Assembly: GCF_019931755.1 (NCBI RefSeq)
Contig: NZ_CP082918.1
Coordinates: 4,134,001 to 4,198,000 of the forward strand
Reading direction: 5' to 3'
Length of the DNA stretch: 64,000 nucleotides
Source of the DNA: Sutcliffiella horikoshii
GTDB lineage: Bacteria > Bacillota > Bacilli > Bacillales > Bacillaceae_I
In this document: positions 1 through 8,723 of the stretch, piece by piece
Layout: the number at the start of each line of letters is the position of its first letter
Numbering within the stretch: the stretch's first letter is position 1
Translations under genes and position numbers: made by a program
The notes under the pieces: model-generated
Seen by the model: the letters and a program-made list of their open reading frames with translations, nothing else
Told to the model about the DNA's origin: nothing
Databases searched by the model: none

Positions 1-455
1 GGCATTTTCAAAAGCTCTGCCACTTCTGCAATATTCGTACGAAGTCCCCCGATATAACAGATGCCAAGGCCCATGGACTCTGCAGCAACAGTAGCGTTCT
101 GTGCGGCAAGCGACGCATCTATTACTGCCACCATGAACTTTTCCGTACTCTCAATGGATGATGTGACATCTGTATCTTCCAATTTACCAATTAGTGCATG
201 GCGGTGGAAATCAGCGCAAAAGACGAAGAAATGCCCATTATTCTCTACATATGATTGGTTTCCGGCAAGCTCAGCCAAGCGTTTTTTCTTCGCCTTATCT
301 TTTACCCCGATAATCGAGTAGGCTTGAACAAAGCTTGACGTAGAAGCTGCTTGAGCGCTTTTGACGATCGTTTTTATCTGTTCCTCTGTTAAGCTTTTAT
401 CTTCAAATTTTCGAACGGAGCGATGCGAAAGTATGGTTTCAATAGTTTGATTCAC
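1..455 (-). CDS. nfrA: NfrA/NfsA-type NADPH-dependent nitroreductase (3' end cut by window edge)
   Basis: N-terminal 151 codons of an FMN-dependent NAD(P)H oxidoreductase that reduces nitro compounds, quinones or flavins in the cytosol. The translation starts MNQTIETILSHRSVRKFEDK and contains SAQAASTSSFVQAYSIIG, NGHFFVFCAD and AESMGLGICYIGG, which are the FMN-binding signatures of the NfsA/NfrA1 group. The start is a GTG at 453-455, preceded by an AGGAGG at about 461-467 (minus strand). The gene runs off the left edge, so the C-terminal NADPH-side region is not visible. It reads in the same direction as the TetR gene upstream of it, but nothing shows a shared transcript. Confidence 0.88.
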   Translation of the reverse strand, partial: MNQTIETILSHRSVRKFEDKSLTEEQIKTIVKSAQAASTSSFVQAYSIIGVKDKAKKKRLAELAGNQSYVENNGHFFVFCADFHRHALIGKLEDTDVTSSIESTEKFMVAVIDASLAAQNATVAAESMGLGICYIGGLRTNIAEVAELLKM

Positions 456-527
456 GATGTTCCCTCCTGTGGTCTTTTTTTCATTGTACACATGGAGAAT
501 AAACATTTTCCACTTTGACCGCTCTGT

Positions 528-1151
528 TTATTTTTGACCGGGATTTAGCCCATCCATTAAAAAGGAAATAGCCTCTTCTAATTCTTGATTAAAATCCTGT
601 TTTTGATCAAGAAATCGTTGAGTAAATATTGTTCCGGCAATAGTTGATATAGTAAAGCGGATAATTGTTTCAGGAGGAAGCTTTTTCAACTCCCCCTTAT
701 CTTGGAAATGCACGACTACATTTGTAAAGTTTGGAAGAATGACTTCTTTGAAGAGATTAAAATATGGCTTTTGAAACTCTTCATGGAACGCGACTTCCTG
801 GATGAAAATTTTTAGAATCGGGAAATTCTGTTTAATAAATTCATAACGATTGTATGCCAGTTTTCGGAGGAACTCCTCATAGCTGTCATACTCTCCCTCC
901 AATACTTCCTTGGAGAAAGATTTAGCGAAATGCGGTGCGACAAACTTGGCAACCGTTGGAGAAACGATGGAAAGGAGCAACTCCTTCTTCGTTTTGTAAT
1001 GTCTGAATATTGTCCCCTCTGCAACTCCGGCCTTTTTTGCTATTTCATTGGTGGAAGTAGCCGCATACCCTTTCTCTGCAAAAGTATCAATGGCTGCCTC
1101 CAGTATTTTACGGTGTTTTTCGCTCATTTTTTTCTCTTCTTGATTGCCCAT
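528..1151 (-). CDS. TetR/AcrR family transcriptional regulator
   Basis: A 207-residue TetR-type repressor. The N-terminal helix-turn-helix (residues about 9-55) carries the family pattern ending in GTIFRHYKTKKELL; the rest is a variable helical ligand-binding domain. The start ATG at 1151 follows AAGGAG by 7 bases. It is the last gene of a three-gene minus-strand operon behind the ABC permease (24-base gap) and ATPase, so it most likely represses its own exporter operon. A palindrome just upstream of the operon's first gene (about 2926-2951) is a plausible binding site. The ligand is unknown; amphipathic drugs or fatty acids are usual for this arrangement. Confidence 0.9.
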   Translation of the reverse strand: MGNQEEKKMSEKHRKILEAAIDTFAEKGYAATSTNEIAKKAGVAEGTIFRHYKTKKELLLSIVSPTVAKFVAPHFAKSFSKEVLEGEYDSYEEFLRKLAYNRYEFIKQNFPILKIFIQEVAFHEEFQKPYFNLFKEVILPNFTNVVVHFQDKGELKKLPPETIIRFTISTIAGTIFTQRFLDQKQDFNQELEEAISFLMDGLNPGQK

Positions 1152-1175
1152 GCTTGCTCCTTTCCTTATTAAGCC

Positions 1176-2186
1176 TTATGTCGGTCGATATTTTTTCAAA
1201 GCTTTAATGTTTAATAAGATAAATAAAAGAGAGAAACCAAATAACAATAGAATATAACTATAAATCTCTTCTATTCCTTTCCCTCTAATCATAATATCCT
1301 TCATCGCTTCTCCTGCATAGGTTAAAGGCATCACCAAACTTAATTTTTGAAGCCAAGTAGGCATAGCTTCAATGGAAAACAAGCCGGAAAAGAACACTTG
1401 TGGAACAACAACAAGTGGAATGAATTGAATCATTTGTAATTCATTCTTTGCAAATGCAGACAACAAGGTTCCGAGTGTCAACGCCGTAATGGCGACAGTA
1501 AAGGTAACAAAAAGAATGGACAGTATATTTCCTGCCATTTGGATATCTAACATGTAAATAGTAAAAAAGACAATGATGCTTGATTGGATGAGCGTAAATA
1601 TCCCAAAACCCGCTACATACCCCATCACAAGCTCCCATCTTTTAATTGGTGTGGCCATCAGCCTTTCCAAAGTTCCACTAGTCCGTTCGCGAAGAAAAGA
1701 TACACCCGTAATCAAAAAGACGAAAAAGAAAACGAAAAAGACGATAAGAAAAGGACCGATATTATCAAACATCTCCATTGTATCCGATCCATATGCATAC
1801 TCTATGTCAAATGGCAGTTCCTTGTTTTGATCAGGCTGGTTCAACTTTTGCAGCTTGAGCAGGATCGCTTTATTCACAGATGGATCGCTTCCCTCTAACA
1901 CTATTTTCCCCTTCGTAAGAAGCGCATCGATTTCCGATTCTGCTATTCTATCCCTGCCCTCCTCTTCACTCTCGACTACTATTAATTTCATATTTTCATC
2001 TTCAAAATGTTGCACGAGTGATTGAACCTCTCCCACCACTCCAATTTCCATATTCGGTTCCTGGTCTGCAAATACCGCATTCATTAGAGCTAAAATAAGC
2101 ATTGGCGCAATAATCATTAAACCCAACGTTCTTTTATCTCGGAAAAACTGGCGTAAAATCCGAATGATCACCGCAGTTATTCTCAT
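1176..2186 (-). CDS. ABC-2 type exporter permease
   Basis: A 336-residue membrane subunit of an ABC exporter. One N-terminal membrane helix (about 20-40) is followed by a long extracytoplasmic loop (about 45-140) and then five hydrophobic segments in the C-terminal half, with the ABC-2 signature region RERTSGTLERLMATPIKRWE near residues 166-185. This is the NatB/YhgE/DrrB-like layout with a large external domain. Its start overlaps the stop of the ATPase gene by 4 bases, showing translational coupling. Substrate not identifiable from sequence; co-transcription with a TetR regulator suggests export of a toxic or membrane-active compound. Confidence 0.9.
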   Translation of the reverse strand: MRITAVIIRILRQFFRDKRTLGLMIIAPMLILALMNAVFADQEPNMEIGVVGEVQSLVQHFEDENMKLIVVESEEEGRDRIAESEIDALLTKGKIVLEGSDPSVNKAILLKLQKLNQPDQNKELPFDIEYAYGSDTMEMFDNIGPFLIVFFVFFFVFLITGVSFLRERTSGTLERLMATPIKRWELVMGYVAGFGIFTLIQSSIIVFFTIYMLDIQMAGNILSILFVTFTVAITALTLGTLLSAFAKNELQMIQFIPLVVVPQVFFSGLFSIEAMPTWLQKLSLVMPLTYAGEAMKDIMIRGKGIEEIYSYILLLFGFSLLFILLNIKALKKYRPT

Positions 2187-2908
2187 ACAGTCGCACCTCC
2201 AAAAGTTAAAAATGCATCTTCCATGCTAGTTGTACCCGTCTTTCTTTGCAGTTCCTCTGTACTTCCTACCGCGAGCAGGCTTCCCTCTCTTATCATTGCC
2301 AGGCGATCACACTTTTGGGCTTCATCCATCACATGTGTGGTAACAAGTACGGTGGTACCTGCTTTGCTTAGCGCCTTAAGTTCCTGCCAAATAGATTTCC
2401 TAAGGAGAGGATCAATCCCTACAGTAGGCTCATCCAATATCAGTAATTCCGGGTTGTGAATTAGTGATATTGCAAGAGACAGTCTCCGTTTCATCCCGCC
2501 TGAAAATTGCTGCACAGGCTTATGGAGGTGCTCACTGAGGTTCACAAGCTCCATCACTTCGTGGATTCGTTTTTTCCTATCGATTCTTTTTAAATTATAT
2601 AGAGAGGAGAAAAATTGGAGGTTCTCCTGGGCAGTCAAATCTTGATACAAGGCATCTGACTGGGCCATATAACCAATTTTCTCAGAGAGTGATAAAGTAG
2701 GCATCTTACGTGTAAGCACCTCTACCTCCCCATTATTTATAGGCTGAAGGCCAGCGATTGCTTTCACTAGTGTTGTCTTACCTGCTCCTGACGGGCCTAA
2801 AAAACCAAAGACTTCCCCTTTATTAATGGATAAATTGATGTCTTTCAACACTTCTTGCTTTCCAAAAGAAATAGATAGATTAGAAACTCTGCAAACTTCA
2901 TTGTTCAT
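2183..2908 (-). CDS. ABC exporter ATP-binding protein
   Basis: A 241-residue nucleotide-binding subunit. Walker A is GPSGAGKTT (about residues 38-46), the ABC signature is FSGGMKRRLSLA, and Walker B is LLILDEPTVG followed by the switch histidine in TTHVMDEA. It is the first gene of the exporter-TetR operon. The start ATG at 2908 follows AGGAGG by 8 bases. It energises the downstream ABC-2 permease, with two copies of each subunit expected in the membrane complex. No unusual residues. Confidence 0.93.
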   Translation of the reverse strand: MNNEVCRVSNLSISFGKQEVLKDINLSINKGEVFGFLGPSGAGKTTLVKAIAGLQPINNGEVEVLTRKMPTLSLSEKIGYMAQSDALYQDLTAQENLQFFSSLYNLKRIDRKKRIHEVMELVNLSEHLHKPVQQFSGGMKRRLSLAISLIHNPELLILDEPTVGIDPLLRKSIWQELKALSKAGTTVLVTTHVMDEAQKCDRLAMIREGSLLAVGSTEELQRKTGTTSMEDAFLTFGGATV

Positions 2909-2925
2909 TGATTTACCCCTCCTAT

Positions 2926-2951
2926 AAAAAATGAGTGATTACTCACTTTTT
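2926..2951. promoter_or_regulatory. Palindromic operator candidate for the TetR regulator
   Basis: The sequence TGAGTGATTACTCA (2932-2945) is a near-perfect inverted repeat, TGAGT and ACTCA around GATT, flanked by A and T runs that extend the symmetry to about 24 bp. It lies 18 bp upstream of the ABC ATPase gene RBS region, where a repressor would block transcription. The binding partner is inferred from position: the operon encodes a TetR protein. Confidence 0.6.
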
Positions 2952-3099
2952 ATTAAACCATACTGGAAACACAACCTCTCTGTCAAGAAAAATTGTAAAT
3001 TGGACTACCACTAAAAAAGAAGGAATATATCTGTTAGTAGAGAAATGTAAAGGAGGGATGGGATTAATTTTCGACAAAAAATTTATTGGGGGGATATGC

Positions 3100-4416
3100 G
3101 TGATTTCATTTTTTAATCGATTAATGCAACGTTATTTGCCGGATCCGTTCTTATTCGTTATTATCTTAACGCTTGTGGTATTCGGACTTGGACTCATTTT
3201 TACTGACAGCAGTCCTGCCGATATGGTACAGCATTGGGGCGGCGGGTTCTGGGGATTGCTAGCCTTCTCAATGCAAATGGTACTTGTTTTGGTAACAGGA
3301 CATGTATTGGCAAGCAGCCCAATTTTCAAAAGATTTCTTGGTGCTTTGGCTTCAACGGCTAAATCTCCGGGAAGTGCCATCATTATCGTTACTGTCGTCT
3401 CCATTATTGCCAGCTGGATTAACTGGGGCTTCGGATTGGTTATTGGGGCTTTATTTGCAAAAGAGCTTGCAAAAAGGGTTCAGAACGTGGATTATAGGCT
3501 CTTAATTGCAAGCGCTTACAGCGGGTTCATTGTTTGGCACGGGGGTTTCTCTGGTTCCATTCCACTTACCATTGCGACAGAAGGACATTTTGCAGAGGAC
3601 ATGATTGGTGTCATCTCAACCGATCAGACCATCTTTGCACCATTTAACCTAATCATTCTTGCTGCACTTTTTGTGACACTACCATTATTAAACCGTTTGA
3701 TGATGCCTTCAAAGGACGAAACGATTACAGTCGATCCTGCGATATTGGAGGACGCATCAAGCCTTCAGGCAGCTACGTTAGAGAAATCAGCTATGACCCC
3801 TGCTGAGCGTCTTGAAAACAGCTGGGTTCTCTCACTGGTAGTCTCTGTTCTGGGGCTAGTATTCTTGTTTTACTATTTTGCTGGAAACGGTTTTAAATTA
3901 AATTTGGATATTGTTAATTTCCTATTCCTGTTCTTAGGAATCTTGTTCCACTGGCGTCCGAAGTATTTCCTTGAGGCTGTTACAAATGCGGTAAAAGGTG
4001 CTAGCGGCATTATCATCCAATTCCCTTTCTATGCGGGAATAATGGGAATGATGACCTTGTCCGGCCTCGCTGCCGTCATGTCAGAAGCATTCGTTAACAT
4101 ATCGAATGAACACACCTTCCATTTCTTCGCTTTCCTTAGTGCCGGAATCGTGAACTTTTTTGTTCCATCCGGTGGAGGACAATGGGCGGTTCAAGCTCCT
4201 GTCATGTTAGATGCAGCGCAAACTATGGATGTATCCGTCGCAAGAACTGCTCTTGCAGTTGCTTGGGGAGATGCATGGACGAATCTGATTCAACCGTTCT
4301 GGGCATTGCCGGCACTTGCCATCGCAGGTTTAAAGGCGAAAGACATCATGGGCTTTTGTGTGATTGTTCTGTTCGTCAGCGGAACCATTATCTCCTTGGC
4401 TTTCCTGCTTCTCTAA
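3100..4416 (+). CDS. AtoE-type short-chain fatty acid transporter
   Basis: A membrane carrier of about 438 residues of the AtoE/TIGR00366 short-chain fatty acid transporter family, expected to import acetoacetate, butyrate or similar acids. The protein begins ISFFNRLMQRYLPDPFLFV and has about ten to twelve hydrophobic segments plus conserved loops such as SWINWGFGL and FFVPSGGGQWAVQAP. I chose the GTG at 3100 (behind GGGGGG, 6 bases) because it gives the family's usual length and start; an ATG at 3058 in frame lies directly against its AGGAGG and would be poorly spaced. It stands alone, divergent from the exporter operon, with a strong terminator after it. Confidence 0.85.
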   Translation: MISFFNRLMQRYLPDPFLFVIILTLVVFGLGLIFTDSSPADMVQHWGGGFWGLLAFSMQMVLVLVTGHVLASSPIFKRFLGALASTAKSPGSAIIIVTVVSIIASWINWGFGLVIGALFAKELAKRVQNVDYRLLIASAYSGFIVWHGGFSGSIPLTIATEGHFAEDMIGVISTDQTIFAPFNLIILAALFVTLPLLNRLMMPSKDETITVDPAILEDASSLQAATLEKSAMTPAERLENSWVLSLVVSVLGLVFLFYYFAGNGFKLNLDIVNFLFLFLGILFHWRPKYFLEAVTNAVKGASGIIIQFPFYAGIMGMMTLSGLAAVMSEAFVNISNEHTFHFFAFLSAGIVNFFVPSGGGQWAVQAPVMLDAAQTMDVSVARTALAVAWGDAWTNLIQPFWALPALAIAGLKAKDIMGFCVIVLFVSGTIISLAFLLL

Positions 4417-4440
4417 AAGACCGGGTATATGCCGGGCACA

Positions 4441-4485
4441 AAAAATCCCCTCTACACTTAGGTCATTGGTGTGGAGGGGATTTTT
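4441..4485. terminator. Intrinsic terminator, probably bidirectional
   Basis: Hairpin AAAATCCCCTCTACAC ... GTGTGGAGGGGATTTT with a 12-base loop and T/A runs on both sides. It ends the fatty acid transporter gene and may also serve the convergent sucrose operon. Confidence 0.85.
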
Positions 4486-4547
4486 CTGGGAGCTTTGTGA
4501 TTTTCATGATATAGAGATACAGGATGAGTGTAATCGTTATAGTTTTT

Positions 4548-5999
4548 TTATTCAGGTTCTATTTCCCAAACTTTCATCTCTCCAACCGTTCCTTCACCGA
4601 ACAACGTTAACATCCCGGCCGCATTTGCATCCGGGAATATCCGGGCAGTAAACACTTCTTCCCCACCGTTCAAGAACACTTCTATAGAGGACGAATCCAT
4701 GTAAGCACGCAGCTCAGCCAAGACCTGCAACCTGCAGCTTCTACTTTCCCATTCCCCTGTGACAAAGCTCTTACGACGAAGGGAGAAAACACTCTCGGAG
4801 GCGTCAAAAGTCAACTGGACTGTCTCACTTAATTCCAACTCAAATGACGCTACATCCTTTTCAAAAGAAAGGCTCATCTCTAATGCTTTACTCTTCCTAA
4901 TATCAAGTCCAACTCCGTCATCAGAAAGCTGCAAATCACTTTTTTCTATAAGCTGATCTTTTCTAATAAGAGCCAACTCTTCCACAGGAACTTGCAACAG
5001 CTTCCCATCGGCCCATTTCAATTCACGAGGTAAAGTCAGTGCATGAATCCACCTATGCTTAATCGTCGGATGCTTGTCCTCGTCTTGCTCAGGTACGCCC
5101 ATCCAGCCGACCATCAGGCGGCGGCCTTTTTCGTCCAAGGTCGTCTGAGGTGCGTAGAATTCAAATCCCCTGTCCAACTCGACAAAATCACCGTGTTCGA
5201 ATGTAGCGTTTTCGTAATCAAGTTTTCCGATAAAATAGCCCGCCTGGTATATGTTTTGGTACTTCATACCGTCCGCTTCCAAGCCTTGAGGTGACGCGAT
5301 AAGTACATCGGCACCGTCAAGCTTAAACAGGTCAGGGCACTCCCACATATATCCGAAATCCCCTAAACCGTTCATACCGGAACCGGCAATGGCACCAAGG
5401 TGCTCCCATTTTACTAAATCAGCAGATTTTAAAAGAGCCACCTTCCCTGTCAGGTCGTCACTTTGTGCACCAACAACCATGTACCAGTCCGAACCTTTTT
5501 TCCATACCTTTGGATCACGGAAATGGGCAGTATATCCTTCAGGCAACTCCACTACCGGCCCTTTTTTATCAAATGTCACGCCATCTTCGGAAACGGCCAT
5601 GCACTGATAGGTTTCACGGGTTCCATCGGCATCTTTCACATTTCCTGTGTAAAAGAGGATCATCTTTCCGTCATGCTCGACCGCACTTCCAGAGTAGCAT
5701 CCATTCTTCTCAAACCATTCGCTTGGGGCCAAGGCAATCGGCTCATGCTTCCAAGTCACGAGATTTTTAGAAGAATAATGCCCCCAAAATTTAGCTCCAT
5801 GGCCTGTTTTAAACGGCATCCATTGATAGAAAAGATGATAAGTACCATTCCACTGGATAAAGCCGTTCGGGTCATTCAACAAGCCGACAGGTGGCATAAG
5901 GTGATAGCGTAATCGATAAGGGTCGCGCTCGACGTCCTCTTTATTTTTTTCCACTTCTTCCTCTGCAAGTCTAATAAGCTCTTGCTCTCTTTCTGTCAT
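4548..5999 (-). CDS. sacA: Sucrose-6-phosphate hydrolase (GH32)
   Basis: A 483-residue cytosolic beta-fructosidase that splits sucrose 6-phosphate into glucose 6-phosphate and fructose. GH32 landmarks are present in order: LLNDPNGF with the nucleophile Asp (about residue 42), the FRDP motif holding the transition-state stabiliser Asp, and MWECPD with the acid/base Glu; the C-terminal beta-sandwich follows from about residue 350. It is the last gene of the PTS-kinase-hydrolase operon, 15 bases after the fructokinase stop, with AAGGAG before the ATG. Named scrB in many other genera. Confidence 0.95.
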   Translation of the reverse strand: MTEREQELIRLAEEEVEKNKEDVERDPYRLRYHLMPPVGLLNDPNGFIQWNGTYHLFYQWMPFKTGHGAKFWGHYSSKNLVTWKHEPIALAPSEWFEKNGCYSGSAVEHDGKMILFYTGNVKDADGTRETYQCMAVSEDGVTFDKKGPVVELPEGYTAHFRDPKVWKKGSDWYMVVGAQSDDLTGKVALLKSADLVKWEHLGAIAGSGMNGLGDFGYMWECPDLFKLDGADVLIASPQGLEADGMKYQNIYQAGYFIGKLDYENATFEHGDFVELDRGFEFYAPQTTLDEKGRRLMVGWMGVPEQDEDKHPTIKHRWIHALTLPRELKWADGKLLQVPVEELALIRKDQLIEKSDLQLSDDGVGLDIRKSKALEMSLSFEKDVASFELELSETVQLTFDASESVFSLRRKSFVTGEWESRSCRLQVLAELRAYMDSSSIEVFLNGGEEVFTARIFPDANAAGMLTLFGEGTVGEMKVWEIEPE

Positions 6000-6014
6000 A
6001 AAAGAAAAACTCCT

Positions 6015-6959
6015 TTATTTTGCTAAGATTGACTGAACCTGCTCTAATGAAGGAAGGGCTGTCATCGCCCCTTTTTCTGAGGCAGCGAGCGATCCGGAAA
6101 CACTTGCGAAAGTCGCCAATTCCACAGCTTTTTCAAGTGTAATGGCGGAGATTTCCCCATCCCACTCGTTTGCCATATAGAGAATTCCCGAGACAAATGC
6201 ATCCCCCGCTCCTGTTGTATCCACTGTTGTCACCTTTCGTGCCGGCACGTGTTGATGTCCTTCACGGGTAAAGATATAACTACCTTCAGATCCAAGCGTT
6301 ACAAGGACAAGCGGAATTTCGTAGGCAGCGAGCTTTTCCGCTCCTTTTTCAATATCTTTTTCACCTGTAATGAACTCCAACTCTTCCTCTGATATTTTTA
6401 AAATATCGGCATATGGAAGCATGGAAATAATCTGCTCTTTTGCCGCTTCTTCACTGTCCCAAAGGCCAAGGCGTAGATTGGGGTCATAAGAAACTGTCAG
6501 TCCTTTTTCTTTAGCAAGCTTCACCGCTTTGATGGTAGCACTTCTTGTTGGCTCGCTTATTAGGGAAATGGAGCCGAAATGTAGTATTTTATTTTCGTCA
6601 AAAAGCTTCTCATCGATCTCTTCTTCCGTTAAAAAGCGATCGGCACTTGGATTAATGTAAAAGTCAAAACTGCGTTCTCCATTTTCCAATGTAACGAATA
6701 CGACACCTGTGCGGATATCGTCTGTTAACAGCATCGAGCTTGTGTTGACTCCGTAGTCTGACAATGTCTTTTGCAAGAATCTTCCGAGCACATCGTTTCC
6801 GACTTTTCCGATAAAAGTAGATTTTGCCTGAAGTCGTGCAACCCCGACTGCTACGTTTGCCGGAGCTCCACCAGGACTTTTTTGATAGCTGATATTGTCT
6901 GAGTCAAGCGGGATGAAATCTATTAACGCTTCTCCTAGCGAGATAATTCCTTTTTTCAT
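6015..6959 (-). CDS. scrK: PfkB-family fructokinase
   Basis: A 314-residue sugar kinase that phosphorylates the fructose released by the neighbouring hydrolase. PfkB signatures: the N-terminal GGAPANVAVGVARL and the C-terminal TTVDTTGAGDAFVSG with the catalytic Asp of GAGD. The ATG at 6959 follows AAGGAGGGG. It sits between the sucrose EIIBC gene and the hydrolase, so the operon feeds both halves of sucrose into glycolysis. A GC-rich dispersed repeat lies in the gap before it, inside the operon. Confidence 0.92.
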   Translation of the reverse strand: MKKGIISLGEALIDFIPLDSDNISYQKSPGGAPANVAVGVARLQAKSTFIGKVGNDVLGRFLQKTLSDYGVNTSSMLLTDDIRTGVVFVTLENGERSFDFYINPSADRFLTEEEIDEKLFDENKILHFGSISLISEPTRSATIKAVKLAKEKGLTVSYDPNLRLGLWDSEEAAKEQIISMLPYADILKISEEELEFITGEKDIEKGAEKLAAYEIPLVLVTLGSEGSYIFTREGHQHVPARKVTTVDTTGAGDAFVSGILYMANEWDGEISAITLEKAVELATFASVSGSLAASEKGAMTALPSLEQVQSILAK

Positions 6960-6998
6960 TGGGTTGCCCCTCCTTTTCCAATACGTATTGGGTATACT

Positions 6999-7130
6999 CC
7001 CTGTTTCCTTTCGTTCCGGGAGTTCGCTTTCCGCGGGGCGTGTGCTTGAGCCTCCTCGCTGCGCTGTGGGGTCTCAACCTACCGCTACCTCCCGCCGGAG
7101 TCTCACTCCCTGCACTTCAGTCATCAGGGG
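6999..7130 (-). repeat. Dispersed GC-rich palindromic element, copy 1
   Basis: A 130-base element sharing GCTTTCCGCGGGGC, GAGCCTCCTCGCTGCG and GGGGTCTCAAC with four other copies in the window. It lies between the sucrose EIIBC and fructokinase genes, within the operon. The ends (CCCTG and CAGGG) are complementary. No protein coding likely. Confidence 0.8.
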
Positions 7131-7139
7131 AAATCCTTC

Positions 7140-8525
7140 TTATTTTACGTCTTCTTCCTTAATGCCCATGAACCAGGTTGCGATAAAGGCACCTACGACC
7201 GCAATCGCAAAACCGATTAGGTAGTTCACGACATTGACGGTTCCAAATTCCACAAGAATGGCGATCATCGGAATCCCTGTCAGCCCGTAAGCGTTGGCTA
7301 CAACATTGGTAAACACCACATAAGCTCCACCTAACGCGCCACCAATGGCAGCTCCGATAAATGGCTTACGATATCTCAAGTTAACCCCGAAAATTACTGG
7401 TTCTGTAATTCCTAAAAAGGCGGAAAGTGCTGCCGGCAATGCTAGCTCTTTCGTTTTCGCACGTTTTGCTAAGAAGTAAACAGCAAGCCCTGCTCCACCT
7501 TGCGCCACATTGGCCATGGACCAGATTGGCAAAAGATAGTTAAAGCCTAATTCTGCAAGAAGTCCTGCTTCGATAGCATGGAAACTGTGGTGAACACCAG
7601 TGATTACAATCAGGGAGTACAATCCGCCAAAAATAAGGCCGGCAAAGACACTTCCATAGTCATACACAAAGTTCAGCACAACCGTGATACCTGAACCGAT
7701 TGCATTTCCTAACGGCCCGATTGCAAGTAGCGTGATAAATCCAGTCAAGATAACAGTCACAAATGGTGTTACAAGTAAATCTACTGCGCTTGGCACGATT
7801 TTACGCAGATTCTTTTCAATAAAGCTCATGACAAAAACGGCAAGAAGCACCGGTACGACGGTCCCTTGGTATCCGATTAAAGCGACATCAAGGCCCATGA
7901 AATCCATGTATTCTGGGTTTGCTTCTGCAAGACCCCAAGGATTTAGCAGATCAGGATGTGTCATGATTCCACCAACAACTGCTCCAAGGAACGGATTTCC
8001 ACCGAATTCTTTTGCGGCACTATAACCAAGCAAAATTGGAAGGATGATGAATGCGGCGCTTGAGAACATATTAAGCATTTTTACAAGGGAGCTGTCATCA
8101 GCAACCCAGCCGAATGTCGTCACCATTCCTAGCAGCCCCATTAATAGACCGCTTGCCACGATGGCAGGAATGATTGGAACGAAAATGTTAGATAACGTTC
8201 TTGCGAAACGCGCGAACGGATTCATCTTCTTTTTCGCTGCTTCTGCGTGGTCTTGGGTGTCTTTTTCTTTAAGCCCTACCTCTTCTGCAAATTCCCCGTA
8301 CACTTTATTAACGATTCCTGTGCCAAAAATAACTTGGAACTGGCCTGAGCTAGCAAAGGCCCCTTTTACTCCGTCAAGCTCTTCTATTTGGTCACGATTT
8401 GCCGTTGCTTTTTCATCATCTTTTAATACAAGTCTTAAGCGAGTGGCACAGTGTGTGGCACTGATGACATTGTCTTCCCCACCAAGCAGTGGGATCAACT
8501 CTTTCGCTATCTTGTTATAATTCAT
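7140..8525 (-). CDS. sacP: Sucrose-specific PTS permease EIIBC
   Basis: A 461-residue membrane permease that imports and phosphorylates sucrose. EIIB comes first (residues 1-90) with the phosphorylated Cys26 in THCATRLRLVLKD; EIIC follows (about 105-455) with roughly ten membrane segments and the GITEPVIFGVNLRY loop. The ATG at 8525 is chosen because AGAGGTG lies 6 bases upstream; an in-frame GTG three codons earlier overlaps that RBS. It lacks an EIIA domain, which the EIIA gene at 9664-10173 can supply. Controlled by the RAT/terminator directly upstream. Confidence 0.93.
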   Translation of the reverse strand: MNYNKIAKELIPLLGGEDNVISATHCATRLRLVLKDDEKATANRDQIEELDGVKGAFASSGQFQVIFGTGIVNKVYGEFAEEVGLKEKDTQDHAEAAKKKMNPFARFARTLSNIFVPIIPAIVASGLLMGLLGMVTTFGWVADDSSLVKMLNMFSSAAFIILPILLGYSAAKEFGGNPFLGAVVGGIMTHPDLLNPWGLAEANPEYMDFMGLDVALIGYQGTVVPVLLAVFVMSFIEKNLRKIVPSAVDLLVTPFVTVILTGFITLLAIGPLGNAIGSGITVVLNFVYDYGSVFAGLIFGGLYSLIVITGVHHSFHAIEAGLLAELGFNYLLPIWSMANVAQGGAGLAVYFLAKRAKTKELALPAALSAFLGITEPVIFGVNLRYRKPFIGAAIGGALGGAYVVFTNVVANAYGLTGIPMIAILVEFGTVNVVNYLIGFAIAVVGAFIATWFMGIKEEDVK

Positions 8526-8568
8526 TATGAGCACCTCTTTTTCCTATTAGTTTTATAAAAAAACAAAA

Positions 8569-8651
8569 GACCTAAAACCTGCAAGAAGGTAGAGTGGTCC
8601 CTACGTGTCCTTGCCTGTTTTAGGTCTTGCCTGCATTACCAGTCACAATCC
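8569..8651 (-). promoter_or_regulatory. RAT antiterminator site overlapping a terminator before the sucrose EIIBC gene
   Basis: On the minus strand the leader reads GGATTGTGACTGGTAATGCA (8651-8632) and continues through the AGACC arm: this is the ribonucleic antiterminator consensus bound by SacT/SacY/LicT proteins. It overlaps the first arm of a terminator, AGACCTAAAAC (8627-8617) pairing with GTTTTAGGTCT (8579-8569), followed by a T run. Binding of the phosphorylation-controlled antiterminator would prevent the terminator from forming. Confidence 0.92.
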
Positions 8652-8723
8652 TGTATATACATGTTAGCGAATACGTTTTCATTTTACGCAGTTGAACAAA
8701 GTTCGTCAACAGTCCAACGCTTC

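Noticed and set aside
2935..3099. N-terminal extension of the fatty acid transporter from 2935
   Set aside because: It would begin inside the TetR palindrome and add 55 residues absent from the family.
5463..5912. 149-codon plus-strand frame within the sucrose-6-phosphate hydrolase gene
   Set aside because: Antisense shadow of a complete GH32 gene, without initiation signals.
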